The notes beneath the pieces were generated by a model. That model worked only from the letters and a program-made list of their open reading frames with translations, was not told the DNA's origin and ran no database searches. This document shows, in pieces, positions 22,401 through 33,995 of a DNA stretch of 64,000 bases. Source of the stretch: Panulirus ornatus (Eukaryota > Arthropoda > Malacostraca > Decapoda > Palinuridae). A program made the translations under genes and the position numbers. Where the stretch lies: the NCBI RefSeq assembly GCF_036320965.1, contig NC_092250.1:12893100-12957099 (forward strand), given 5' to 3'. The first letter of the stretch is position 1; each line of letters opens with the position of its first letter.

Positions 22401-25209
22401 ACGACATTCAGGACCTCAATCGACTTGCCAGCCATTTTGTTCTATTAAACTATTACTGAAAGCATTTAGATCACTGATCACACAGGGGAAAAAATAATTG
22501 TAAGTGATGGATAGATTGTTATAAAGAATGCTATCATCACTGGTGGTTTGAGGTCTACGTATCGTTTAACCAATTTAGAATCATTCGGACACACAACGCT
22601 GTCTAGCTGCCAACTTGGTCAAACTGTGCAGTCGAGACTGAATAAGGATGATAAAAGATATCATAGTGTCGACCAAGAAGGGCCACAATCACCCGTGCCA
22701 TTTACGTCTTGGAAACCAGTACAAACCGAGTCGGTTTTATTTTGTCAGTATGAACAATATATCATACCCCAGTTATGGCCACAGCACGTGAGAAGAAAAA
22801 AAGGAGAAAAGAGTAATGAAGATATTAATCAGATCTTCAGTTTTTTTTTTTTGTACCTTCGATTCTTAAAGATAGAAGGATTATGAGAGGGAAAGACGAA
22901 AAGAAAGGAGGGTATTCCAAATGTTAGCTGGTCAAGAAAATGAGCAAGGAAGGAGATTTCATCTTCCTGGTCTGTAGCTCACAGTTATATAAGCCTATTA
23001 TGAGACGCTGCTGGAAACCAGTACTGAGGGACACCTTAAATCAGAGTCTGTATTATTTAGAATATGTGAACGATACTTCTTGGACATTAATTCGCGTTAT
23101 GTAGATGATACAAGATCTATCAAGTAAACGGTCGTGAACCATCAGTTCTGATTGTTGTAATTTAGCCAAAAACTAGTTTGCCCAAAATTCGTGCTTCCCA
23201 GATTGGGAGGAGAAGGTTTTAGCATTGGTGCCCCCCACTGGGATGCCTTGAAGTCCCTATGTGGGTGATCGTTGGGACTTCGATGAAGCTACCGAGATGA
23301 TTTTGCCAATTGCCTTACCTTACGGGCATGCGAGGCTACGGGCCTACAGGGCCAGCCCTAGATCTTACTGCAGTCGATCAAACTTCACAATCACGTTCTT
23401 AAGATGCCTTCATTACTCTCCTGGAGAGGTATGCAGGCATGGGACCAGTTGAGCATCATCTTTGCTCTTTGTTGCTAGATCTAAAAGCCCTTGTAATCCC
23501 GTGGGATTAACAGTTTATCCAAGTGACTACCACCAGTCTAAAAGAAATCTCGGACACTGTGTGAAATATGTGCATAGGGCCAGATGGGTGTTTGAACACG
23601 TCACTCCGTCAGCTTCCGCATGGAGTTGAAGCTTTGGTGTTGGAAAGTTGCAGAAACACACTTATGGATTGGATGAGGTTGAATAAGGTATGGTAGAAGC
23701 CATTCAACTCTCCAAAACTGATGAAGGTAAGCGAGTTCTGAGACTGTGTTGTACCAGTTCTTCTTCTACCTTGAACTACAAAGCTCCGAAACCCCATAGC
23801 AGTGCGTCTGACCATTAACGTAACTAAGTTCTCTTTCGGAGGACAGTAACAGCAGTTCACTTCAGCAGAACCAACCAACGCCTCCACGCCAAGTGCCATC
23901 GGCAAAGTCCAAGTATATACGACTGGCACTTCGGGATGGCACTTGTGTTACTTATGCTATAATGAACATTCCACCATAGATTTCCCCGAGCTTTACTACT
24001 CTACATTCTAGGCAAGACAGAGGTCTGGGCCGATGAGCCAGACATGTTAGCACAAAGCAGGAATTACTCCCACATTTCCTCGAGTCTTAAAAATTGAAAG
24101 AAAATTTGGGTCCTCTGGCACTTAGAGGGTTAGAAACCACGACCGTCAAGAAGACAGGTAGTTACAGAATCGACAGTTCCATCAACTGGACCTCTCCAGG
24201 TCTCGTATCCTGATTAGAGCAGAATCATAGAAACGATAGCCTTCTTTGACCAAGGGTCGCAATGTATCTCAATGACGGAGGACCTGTTTGAGACGTGATT
24301 AAAGGAAAGTAGCTGGCTGGCTTGATTTAGTTGCGTGTGGCTTCCAAGACACCAGAGACTTCCTGGCATACACGGAGATGAGTCACATGGTCAGTCTGAG
24401 GGATAGGTGAAAGAGAGTAATCATTTATAGTCGTCTTCGAGCCTTCTGCTACTACCCACCAGTGTTAATCCTCCCGGTCTCAAGAAGGCTATGGGGAGGG
24501 AGACTGGCGCTTGCTAACGTTCCTTTGGCTGATAGACTGTTGGATGGAGACGCAGCAGTAGGTAGGCATAGATGATTGTGGTGATTTCATCTCAGGTCTG
24601 ACTACCTAAGAGAACATATGACAGTGCCGGAGTTTTATTACTTATTTGTGGTTTTAATCAACACATGGATCCAGAAGTGATCCATTCCGGTGTTGTTGCG
24701 AGAACTTGACCTGAAACAGCTCTAGGATATGGTTACTAATAGAATAAAAGAGGCAAATATATACCCGTGCATACCCTATGGTCTTTCTTACCTGTAGGAT
24801 ATATGAAAAGAATCAATGCCAAGTAAGACTACCTTAGAAGGTAATGGACTCTGCCACCAAAGAGTTATCCTGCTGCCTTGGCTCAGCTAGAAACGGTATG
24901 ATAAGAAAATATAGATAACCAAGAGCTTGAAAATCAAGGAGGAAAAGATCTACCATTCTATGATAAATTGATTCAAACAAGATTGAAAAACAAATGCACC
25001 GAGAAGGTTTCACGTGTTTCCCCAGACTGACGGTGCCCACTTACTTCTGCATCATGTGGTCAGCCTCAGTAGGATAGGGTGACGACTCTCCTGTATATTG
25101 CATTTAACTGCTCGGCCCTAAGGAATGACGATCTGGACCTGAATGATAGTCTCAAGGTGGAACCTTCCCTGACGGAAAGAATGGGTGCATATCCTGGTCA
25201 TCATCTCTG
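19495..25209. other. Largest non-repetitive stretch, no identifiable gene
   Basis: Nearly 6 kb without simple repeats or obvious mobile elements. Open frames are short (up to about 110 codons) and mostly overlap on both strands. The region around 20330-20900 is G-rich on the + strand. Short exons of a host gene, or 5' parts of the LINE relic that follows, could be hidden here. I find no conserved motif to support either. Confidence 0.45.
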
Positions 25210-26375
25210 AAGAACTTTATGCTGTATAGCCTTCGTTATGCCAAAAGCTTTTTGAAGGATGTGGTTTCGAGATCTCATCTCCAGGCTCTCCTCGTATTGC
25301 GTTACTTTCTCAGTCTGTTCTCTCATACGTAGCTTCCGTTGAGGCCAGTTGCTAATGGGTCAATCTTGGACCCGTTCACTGTCAACAGTAGTGTTCCTCA
25401 AGGTTTTGTTTTGCGGCTCCGTCTGTTTTTCCTTCTTTCCATCAACGATTTCTTTCCATACCCAGATAAGAGAGAAGGTACATCCACTGACGACACAACA
25501 CTTTGTTCCTCCACTTTTTCCAAACAACACTGTGTTCCTCCACTTCTTCCAAATCAGCCTCATCGTCTCGACATCTGCTAAGTTTCCTCTACAATCTCAG
25601 GCTTGGAGAGAATTGACCAAGAAACTTAGGTATGTCCAATTCCTCTACAATACAGTTTCTGCACATCTTTCTCTCTAACATCCCTCACAGATGTTATACA
25701 AACGGATGCATGGTAGTTTTCAACCCCTCTTGATAAACGTGCCTGATATCACCTCAGTATCAAGCGTATCTTGGCAACCCCACAGTACACAGTTGGCTAA
25801 ATCGGTCTCGAATCTAGCTGGGAATCCAGTTGAGATGCCATAAATTCCTCCCTGAACAGTTGCTCCGGTTATGCATAGATCGATATGGTCTTGAACGGAA
25901 CAGTGCTTTCTTACGTTCAGAGGTTCTGATTCTACGTAGTTAAGAGTCGCCATCATAGCAATCTGCTTATTAACTCTCTGGATCTGATCTCGATATTTTT
26001 GTCCCACTTTCCTTACACCACAGTGTTGGTTGCTCTCAAGTGCTGCACCACCTTGTGTGCCTCAGCCAGTAGCTAGACAACGTAATACTCGAGAGACTGT
26101 TGCATCACGTGATTAATATATGGCCATCAGCACGTCAAACGTGGGCTGCTGTGGCATGTCTCCTTCGGTGCACAAAGCTGAGGAATTCATGAATCTCTTG
26201 ATATCTTCCATAATTACGATCCGTCCGTTTGACCAAGGGCAGCTTTTTCATTTCCCCAGAATCACTTAAAACGCATTTCCTTTTTCCTCTTTCTTTCTTC
26301 TACCTCTCTCTTAACGCTTCATATTGAAGCCTAGCCTGGGCGTGGATTTTTGTCTGTGACTGCTGGAGCCCTCGA
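25210..26375 (+). pseudogene. Degenerate Jockey/CR1-like LINE (RT to C-terminus)
   Basis: Several frames together give the order expected of the family. PKAF and MWFRDLISRLSSY resemble motif A and the following helix. NSSVPQGFVLRLRLFFLLS with IND (about 25385-25450) matches motif B. STDDTTL (about 25480-25500) stands at the YADD box with the Y position altered. WRELTKKLRYVQFLYNT follows (about 25600). VSWQPHSTQLAKSVSNLAG (about 25770-25830) matches the SW-H----A-KA helix, and RCHKFLPEQLLRL the next block. Weaker similarity may run to about 26370. Multiple frameshifts and stops make it dead. It is a different lineage from copies A-E. The reverse frame at 25720-26007 is a shadow. Confidence 0.7.
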
Positions 26376-28026
26376 AGCAGAGAAAGAACTTTCCAGGAAG
26401 ACTTCGTGTGGGGGTTTGGGATCGAACAGTTGCACAGAAGGAAACTCTTTAAACTAATTCCTTCCTGCATCTGGTACACCTATCCCCGAGGGTACGCGAT
26501 TGGTCTGCCAAGAGTAAGGCACTCTTACTTATCTCCCAATGGTTGAAAACCCCTTGAAATAAACTGGGTAGCTTCAGCGCAAGATGCCACTGTTCAAAAT
26601 GTTGCTTGCAAAGGTATTCTTGAGGAAAACCCGGGAGAAATGGGAAGCAAAAAGTGAAAGAGAGGAAATAAAAGAAAGGCTTAACATGTTTTGAGTGTTC
26701 GAGTTCACTGATTGTCACCAAGCCATGTTCCAGGAGAATTTATAGCATCTCTGCTACAGAGGCCGTTTTTTTTTTTCTTTTAACTCCTTAGAAAACGAGT
26801 TAGATCTATTTTACTGATCTGCTGTAGTTCGATTACAGACATGTATTTGTACTGAAGATAGAATACAAGATGTCTGAGTATGTCTGGAAAAAATGAACAT
26901 GGAACCTTTTAACTAGGGAAGCTGTTTTGATTAGGTGTGTCGTTACATATGGAAACTGTATTAATTAGGTGTGTAATTACACATGGAATCTTTTGATAAG
27001 GAGTGTATTGCATATGAAGACTATTTGAATTACGAGTGTATTACAAAGCTCCTCGAGTTTGCATTACACTACACTTAGTCGTATTCTGTACTGATGGTGT
27101 TTTATCGAGGATACAGAAATGATGTATTTTGAATCTGCAGCTTTCAGGTAATCTGTCCTGGGCGTGTGTAACGTTGTGTGACTAATGACATGGGATATCT
27201 GAGGTGTAAACATTGTCTTAACACGCCTAGCTGCTTGTGTCTGGATTGTAGTGGATGATTATATAAGCCAGCTAAGTGGTATTTCGTTTGCAAATTTCTT
27301 TTATCTCTATCAAAAGGTCAAATGACAAATAAGATATCGATGAATCAGGTTCATCTTTTTAGACTTTTAGTGAAAGCGCTGAAATAACTGGTGTTTTATT
27401 TACGCCTGGTGGGTACATGACGTTTATCTTCTACGTGCTCGCTGTTTCTCGTCTTAGCATGGTAGCGGTAGAAGCGAATGTTCGAGTCCTCAGGAGGATT
27501 CCTTGGCCGGCTCCTTCCTTCCTCTGTTACTGCCCTGTGGAAAGTGACGACACAGGAGGGGAGAATTCCCAGTTCCATGCATTTCGTAAATCACCTTCTT
27601 CGACGCGCAGTAAATACATGGGTAGAAGTCATTTCTCGCTCCAGATCGTAAGTATTTTACACCAACTGGTCTCAAGCTATTGCAAGGCTAGTATGTAAAC
27701 TACGTACTGGCAGCGGTGCACTGTGTTATCAATACCAAGACCTCATTTTCCCTTATAGTTCTCACACAGTGTCATATGACGCCTCGTAACTCTCCACCTA
27801 GATCTTGGCCTTGGCTAAGTTAACGTGGATCATTGCTTGCTATTGTGCCGTAATATAGCGATAGGGCAATGTCATTCACTAGAGGGTTGTACATACACGA
27901 GTTTGGAGCTTTATTCAATTATTGACTGAAGGGACTTTGTCTTTCATGAGTATCATCACCTGATGTTGAAAGCTGTTGTTGACCCAGATTAAGATCTTCA
28001 TCACTGACGTCATCGTCAAGTCTAGA

Positions 28027-28030
<4 letters not shown>
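26376..28030. other. Spacer, no gene recognised
   Basis: A loose tandem pattern of about 37 bp (ATTAGGTGTGT, TTACAYATGGAA) occurs near 26925-27050. The frame at 27417-27698 (93 aa) has no motif I know. Confidence 0.5.

Positions 28031-28084
<54 letters not shown>
28031..28084. repeat. (TA)n at the 3' end of LINE copy C
   Basis: About 54 bp of TA adjoining the poly-T (reverse-strand poly-A) of copy C. Confidence 0.95.
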
Positions 28085-28102
<18 letters not shown>

Positions 28103-29984
28103 TACTTTGTCGCTGTCTCCCGCGTTTGCGAGGTAGCGCAAGGAAACAGACGAAAGAAATGGCCCCCCCCCCCATACACATGTACATACACACGTCCACA
28201 CACGCAAATATACATACCTACACAGCTTTCCATGGTTTACCCCAGACGCTTCACATGCCTTGATTCAATCCACTGACAGCACGTCAACCCCTGTATACCA
28301 CATCGCTCCAATTCACTCTATTCCTTGCCCTCCTTTCACCCTCCTGCATGTTCAGGCCCCGATCACACAAAATCTTTTTCACTCCATCTTTCCACCTCCA
28401 ATTTGGTCTCCCTCTTCTCCTCGTTCCCTCCACCTCCGACACATATATCCTCTTGGTCAATCTTTCCTCACTCATTCTCTCCATGTGCCCAAACCATTTC
28501 AAAACACCCTCTTCTGCTCTCTCAACCACGCTCTTTTTATTTCCACACATCTCTCTTACCCTTACGTTACTTACTCGATCAAACCACCTCACACCACACA
28601 TTTTCCTCAAACATCTCATTTCCAGCACATCCATCCTCCTGCGCACAACTCTATCCATAGCCCACGCCTCGCAACCATACAACATTGTTGGAACCACTAT
28701 TCCTTCAAACATACCCATTTTTGCTTTCCGAGATAATGTTCTCGACTTCCACACATTTTTCAAGGCTCCCAAAATTTTCGCCCCCTCCCCCACCCTATGA
28801 TCCACTTCCGCTTCCATGGTTCCATCCGCTGACAGATCCACTCCCAGATATCTAAAACACTTCACTTCCTCCAGTTTTTCTCCATTCAAACTCACCTCCC
28901 AATTGACTTGATCCTCAACCCTACTGTACCTAATAACCTTGCTCTTATTCACATTTACTCTTAACTTTCTTCTTCCACACACTTTACCAAACTCAGTCAC
29001 CAGCTTCTGCAGTTTCTCACATGAATCAGCCACCAGCGCTGTATCATCAGCGAACAACAACTGACTCACTTCCCAAGCTCTCTCATCCCCAACAGACTTC
29101 ATACTTGCCCCTCTTTCCAGGACTCTTGCATTTACCTCCCTAACAACCCCATCCATAAACAAATTAAACAACCATGGAGACATCACACACCCCTGCCGCA
29201 AACCTACATTCACTGAGAACCAATCACTTTCCTCTCTTCCTACACGTACACATGCCTTACATCCTCGATAAAAACTTTTCACTGCTTCTAACAACTTGCC
29301 TCCCACACCATATATTCTTAATACCTTCCACAGAGCATCTCTATCAACTCTATCATATGCCTTCTCCAGATCCATAAATGCTACATACAAATCCATTTGC
29401 TTTTCTAAGTATTTCTCACATACATTCTTCAAAGCAAACACCTGATCCACACATCCTCTACCACTTCTGAAACCGCACTGCTCTTCCCCAATCTGATGCT
29501 CTGTACATGCCTTCACCCTCTCAATCAATACCCTCCCATATAATTTACCAGGAATACTCAACAAACTTATACCTCTGTAATTTGAGCACTCACTCTTATC
29601 CCCTTTGCCTTTGTACAATGGCACTATGCACGCATTCCGCCAATCCTCAGGCACCTCACCATGAGTCATACATACATTAAATAACCTTACCAACCAGTCA
29701 ACAATACAGTCACCCCCTTTTTTAATAAATTCCACTGCAATACCATCCAAACCTGCTGCCTTGCCGGCTTTCATCTTCCGCAAAGCTTTTACTACCTCTT
29801 CTCTGTTTACCAAATCATTTTCCCTAACCCTCTCACTTTGCACACCACCTCGACCAAAACACCCTATATCTGCCACTCTGTCATCAGACACATTCAACAA
29901 ACCTTCAAAATACTCATTCCATCTCCTTCTCACATCACCACTACTTGTTATCACCTCCCCATTTACGCCCCATTTATCACCTCC

Positions 29985-29985
<1 letters not shown>
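28085..29985 (-). mobile_element. RTE-like LINE copy C (best preserved)
   Basis: Reverse-strand insertion: poly-T 28085-28100, the 3' tail with the CTGTCTCCCGCG core (28100-28283), then an uninterrupted ORF to the (AT)n at 29986. It is 5'-truncated, so no endonuclease domain is present. (TA)n flanks both ends. It lies head to head with copy D across 29986-30056. Confidence 0.95.
28284..29954 (-). CDS. LINE reverse transcriptase, intact 556-codon partial ORF
   Basis: An RNA-dependent DNA polymerase of a non-LTR retrotransposon, which would copy LINE RNA into DNA at nicked targets. By residue: GKAAGLDGI (64-72), NYRGISLLS (125-133), GFRSGRGCVDQ (161-171), motif A FMDLEKAYD (193-201, Asp195), motif B LRQGCVMSP (252-260), motif C FADD (301-304, Asp303 and Asp304), and the YLGV region (369-372). 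The C-terminal part carries GHMERM and RRGRPNWRW, typical of RTE-like C-termini. All three catalytic aspartates are present and there are no stops. The first Met is simply the first in a truncated frame. The apurinic endonuclease domain is missing, so it cannot move on its own. Confidence 0.93.
   Translation of the reverse strand: MITSSGDVRRRWNEYFEGLLNVSDDRVADIGCFGRGGVQSERVRENDLVNREEVVKALRKMKAGKAAGLDGIAVEFIKKGGDCIVDWLVRLFNVCMTHGEVPEDWRNACIVPLYKGKGDKSECSNYRGISLLSIPGKLYGRVLIERVKACTEHQIGEEQCGFRSGRGCVDQVFALKNVCEKYLEKQMDLYVAFMDLEKAYDRVDRDALWKVLRIYGVGGKLLEAVKSFYRGCKACVRVGREESDWFSVNVGLRQGCVMSPWLFNLFMDGVVREVNARVLERGASMKSVGDERAWEVSQLLFADDTALVADSCEKLQKLVTEFGKVCGRRKLRVNVNKSKVIRYSRVEDQVNWEVSLNGEKLEEVKCFRYLGVDLSADGTMEAEVDHRVGEGAKILGALKNVWKSRTLSRKAKMGMFEGIVVPTMLYGCEAWAMDRVVRRRMDVLEMRCLRKMCGVRWFDRVSNVRVREMCGNKKSVVERAEEGVLKWFGHMERMSEERLTKRIYVSEVEGTRRRGRPNWRWKDGVKKILCDRGLNMQEGERRARNRVNWSDVVYRG

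Positions 29986-30056
<71 letters not shown>
29986..30056. repeat. (AT)n centre between LINE copies C and D
   Basis: About 70 bp of AT with one interruption (TTTATA at about 30045), shared by the 5' edges of two oppositely oriented LINE copies. Confidence 0.95.
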
Positions 30057-30058
<2 letters not shown>

Positions 30059-31435
30059 GACTCATGGTGAGGTGCCTGAGGACTGGCGTAATGCTTGCAT
30101 AGTGCCATTATACAAAGGCAAAGGGGATGAGAGTGAGTGCTCAAATTAGAGGTATAAGTTTAAGTATTCTTGGGAAATTATATGGGAGGGTATTGATTGA
30201 GAGGGTGAAGGCATGTACAGACCATCAGATTGGGGAAGAGTAGTGTGGATTCAGAAATGGTACTGGATATGTGGATCAGGTGTTTGCTTTGAAAAATGTA
30301 TGTGAGAAATACTTAGAAAAGCAAATGGATTTGCATGTAGCATTTATGGATCTGGAGAAGGCATATTATAGAGTTGATAGAGATCTCTGTGGAAGGTATT
30401 AAGAATATATGGTGTGGGAGGAAAGTTGTTAAAAGCAGTGAAAGTTTTTATCGAGGATGTAAGGCATGTGTACGTGTAGAAAGAGAGGAAAGTGATTGGT
30501 TCTCAGTGAATGTTGGTTTGCGACAGGGGTGCGTGATGTCTCCATGGTTGTTTGATTTGTTTGTGGATGGGGTTGTTAGGGAGGTGAATGCAAGAGTTTT
30601 GGAAAGAGGGGCAAGTATGTAGTCTGTTGTGGATGAGAGAGCTTGGGAAGTGAGTCAGTTGTTGTTCGCTGATGATACAGCGCTGGTGGCGGATTCATGT
30701 GAGAAACTGCAGAAGCTGGTGACGGAGTTTGGTAAAGTGTGTGGAAGAAGAAAGTTAAGAGTAAATGTCAATAAGAGCAAGGTTATTAGGTACAGTAGGG
30801 TTGAGGGTCAAGTCAATTGGGAGGTGAGTTTGAATGGTGAGAGGCTGGAGGAAGTGAAGTGTTTTAGATATCTGGGAGTGGATCTGTCAGCGGATGGAAC
30901 CATGGAAGCGGAAGTGGATCATAGGGTGGGGGAGGGGGCGAAAATTTTGGGAGCCTTGAAAAATGTGTGGAAGTCGAGAACATTATCCCGGAAAGCAAAA
31001 ATGGGTATGTTTGAAGGAATAGTGGTTCCAACAATGTTGTATGGTTGCGAGGCGTGGGCTATGGATAGAGTTGTGCGCAGGAGGATGGATGTGCTGGAAA
31101 TGAGATGTTTGAGGACAATGTGTGGTGTGAGGTGGTTTGATCGAGTAAGTAACGTAAGGGTAAGAGGGATGTGTGGAAATAAAAAGAGCGTGGTTGAGAG
31201 AGCAGAAGAGGGTGTTTTGAAGTGGTTTGGGCACATGGAGAGAATGAGTGAGGAAAGATTGACCAAGAGGATATATGTGTCGGAGGTGGAGGGAACGAGG
31301 AGAAGAGGGAGACCAAATTGGAGGTGGAAAGATGGAGTGAAAAGGATTTTGTGTGATCGGGGCCTGAACATGCAGGAGGGTGAAAGGAGGGCAAGGAATA
31401 GAGTGAATTGGAGCGATGTGGTATACAGGGGTTGA
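30057..31435 (+). pseudogene. LINE ORF2 pseudogene, copy D
   Basis: Equivalent to residues from about 96 to 556 of copy C. Lesions: the same 2-nt deletion after SECSN as copy B (near 30147), further small deletions just downstream, a stop in place of Gln159 near 30241, a 1-nt deletion near 30385, a 1-nt deletion near 30445, and AAG to TAG near 30620. From 30629 the frame is open to the end and keeps FADD and the C-terminal motifs. The second half is almost identical to copies A and C, so the insertion is young despite its broken 5' half. Confidence 0.9.
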
Positions 31436-31622
31436 CGTGCTGTCAGTGGATTGAATCAAGGCATGTGAAGCGTCTGGGGTAAACCATGGAAAGCTGTGTA
31501 GGTATGTATATTGCGTGTGTGGACGTGTGTATGTACATGTGTATGGGGGGGGTTGGGCCATTTCTTTCGTCTGTTTCCTTGCGCTACCTCGCAAACGCGG
31601 GAGACAGCGACAAAGTATAAAA

Positions 31623-31640
<18 letters not shown>
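30057..31640 (+). mobile_element. RTE-like LINE copy D, 5'-truncated
   Basis: Starts at the MTHGEVPEDW codons and runs through RT and the C-terminal region to the 3' tail (31436-31618), then poly-A and (TA)n. It is inverted relative to copy C. Confidence 0.93.
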
Positions 31641-31656
<16 letters not shown>

Positions 31657-31657
31657 T
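31641..31657. repeat. Short (TA)n tail of LINE copy D
   Basis: Poly-A (31619-31640) followed by about 17 bp of TA. Confidence 0.93.
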
Positions 31658-32158
31658 TACCATCTTTCCACATATGCAACGGGTCATTCTCGTTGCAGAC
31701 ACCTGTGGAAAAAATTTTATGCCACAGGCAGGTGATTGTATTACCTGTAGCAGATGTTGAAGGATATCTCGTTTGTTCGAGACTTAAGTCTCGAATCTGG
31801 TGGTGGTTGAATGGACTGCAAGTCAGGGTCATTCGAGACGCGAATCATTATTAGCTGACCAGGACATTATGTGACTACATGAGTGTGATCAGATAAGCTG
31901 TTTATAACGAAGCTGAACGTCACTAATCAAAATTGGACACCACTTCTCAGACTGATTAGCGAATAACTGGAGATCATTGTCGTACAACTTAAACCAGTGT
32001 TAAGGGGAAATAGACATTACCCATTAGTCGTGTTTGTAGACGAGGTTATCAAAACAACAGCAAGGCGTACCGTTGTTCGATGACTGTGTACTGTTTAAAA
32101 GCTATTATGAGTGGCGGATTCACTCGTATTTGATTTTTGTCGATGCTGATCGCAGTGG
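31658..32158. other. Non-repetitive spacer
   Basis: Contains a small hairpin, CAACG and CGTTG around 31676-31696. Nothing else stands out. Confidence 0.5.
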
Positions 32159-32159
32159 G

Positions 32160-32250
<91 letters not shown>
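32160..32250. repeat. (CT)n-(GA)n inverted microsatellite
   Basis: About 60 bp of CT switch at 32219/32220 to about 30 bp of GA. The last 30 bp of CT and the GA run are reverse complements with no spacer, so a near-perfect palindrome sits at the switch point. Confidence 0.95.
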
Positions 32251-32505
32251 CGAGAGATTCCTCTGCTATCCTCTTCTTTTACTGTTTTGAAATGAATTTT
32301 TTTTTTATTTCTATTTACAGGCCAGACCACTTTGCTTGGACCTCGGGTCTGTGTGGTCTAGTGTGTATGTACCTCTCCTTTATATGATTACCAGAGAGGA
32401 ACGGAAGTGTCGTCCAGTAGGAGAGGACTAACCATAGGAAACATATACCCTTCTTATACTGAGACCACGCATGACAAAGATGAAGATAAACCTTACGTCG
32501 TTACG
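32251..32505. other. Spacer before the G-rich minisatellite
   Basis: Contains TTTCTATTTACAG at about 32308-32320, which looks like a 3' splice site, and an ATG-led frame from 32407 (MSSSRRGLTIGNIYPSYTET) that runs into the minisatellite. I do not regard it as a proven exon. Confidence 0.35.
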
Positions 32506-32506
32506 C

Positions 32507-33995
32507 TTGATGGGGGAGGTGTGGGGAAGGAGAAGCTTGATGTGGGAGGTGTGGGGAAGGAGAAGCTTGATGGGGGAGGTGTGGGGAAGGAGAAGCTTGA
32601 TGTGGGAGGTGTGGGGAAGGAGAAGCTTGATGTGGGAGGTGTGGGGAAGGAGAAGCTTGATGGGGGAGGTGTGGGGAAGGAGAAGCTTGATGGGGGAGGT
32701 GTGGGGAAGGAGAAGCTTGATGGGGGAGGTGTGGGGAAGGAGAAGCTTGATGGGGGAGGTGTGGGGAAGGAGAAGCTTGATGGGGGAGGTGTGGGGAAGG
32801 AGAAGCTTGATGTGGGAGGTGTGGGGAAGGAGAAGCTTGATGGGGGAGGTGTGGGGAAGAAGTTTGATGGGGGAAGTGTGGGGAAGGAGAAGCTTGATGG
32901 GGGAGGTGTGGGGAAGGAGAAGCTTGATGTGGGAGGTGTGGGGAAGGAGAAGCTTGATGGGGGAGGTGTGGGGAAGAAGTTTGATGGGGGAAGTGTGGGG
33001 AAGGAGAAGCTTGATGGGGGAGGTGTGGGGAAGGAGAAGCTTGATGTGGGAGGTGTGGGGAAGGAGAAGCTTGATGGGGGAGGTGTGGGGAAGGAGAAGC
33101 TTGATGGGGGAGGTGTGGGGAAGGAGAAGCTTGATGGGGGATGTGTGGGGAAGGACAAGCTTGATGGGGGAGGTGTGGGGAAGGAGAAGCTTGATGGGGG
33201 AGGTGTGGGGAAGGAGAAGCTTGATGGGGGAGGTGTGGGGAAGGAGAAGCTTGATGTGGGAGGTGTGGGGAAGGAGAAGCTTGATGGGGGAGGTGTGGGG
33301 AAGGAGAAGCTTGATGTGGGAGGTGTGGGGAAGGAGAAGCTTGATGGGGGAGGTGTGGGGAAGGAGAAGCTTGATGGAGGAGATGTGGGGCAGGAGAAAC
33401 TTGATGGGGGAGGTTTGGGGAAGAAGACACTTGATGGGGGAAGTTATCGGGAAGGAGAAGCTTGATGGGGGAGGTGTGGGGAAGGAGAAACTTGATGGGG
33501 GAGGTTATCGGGAAGGCGAAGCTTGATGGGGTAGGTTATCGGGAAGGAGAAGCTTGATGGGGAGGTTATCGGGAAGGAGAAGCTTGATGGGGGAGGTGTG
33601 GAGAAGGAGAAGCTTGATGGGGGAGGTTATCGGGAAGGAGAAGCTTGATGGGGTAGGTTATCGGGAAGGAGAAGCTTGATGGGGGAAGTGTGGGGAAGGA
33701 GAAGCTTGATGGGGAAGGTTATCGGGAAGGAGAAGCTTGATGGGGAAGGTTATCGGGAAGGAGAAGCTTGATGGGGGAGGTTATCGGGAAGGAGAAGCTT
33801 GATGGGGTAGGTTATCGGGAAGGAGAAGCTTGATAGGGGAGGTGTGGAGAAGGAGAAGCTTGATGGGGGAAGTTATCGGGAAGGAGAAGCTTGATGGGGG
33901 AGGTGTGGGGAAGGAGAAGCTTGATGGGGGAGGTGTGGGGAAGGAGAAGCTTGATGGGGAAGGTGTGGGGAAGAGAAGCATGATGGAAGAGGTGT
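32507..33995 (+). repeat. 30/31-bp G-rich minisatellite, about 49 copies
   Basis: Units of GGGGGAGGTGTGGGGAAGG plus AGAAGCTTGAT (30 bp) fill 32507 to about 33440, with two shortened AAGAAGTTTGAT units. From about 33440 a variant with GGTTATCGGG (31 bp) alternates with the 30-bp form to about 33995. Because 30 is a multiple of 3, several frames stay open in the first part: GGGVGKEKLD repeats on +, WGRRSLMGEV in another + frame, proline-rich repeats on -. The switch to 31 bp breaks every frame. Confidence 0.95.

Noticed and set aside
28260..28800. Forward-strand frames of 111-158 codons (and their equivalents at 1491-2031, 8902-9742 and 30919-31702)
   Set aside because: They are antisense shadows of the LINE coding sequence and recur only because the LINE does.
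32407..33465. A 352-codon frame with GGGVGKEKLD repeats, preceded by a splice-acceptor-like TTTACAG
   Set aside because: The repeat unit is 30 bp and several other frames are equally open. The array shifts to 31 bp further on, and no non-repeat domain is attached.
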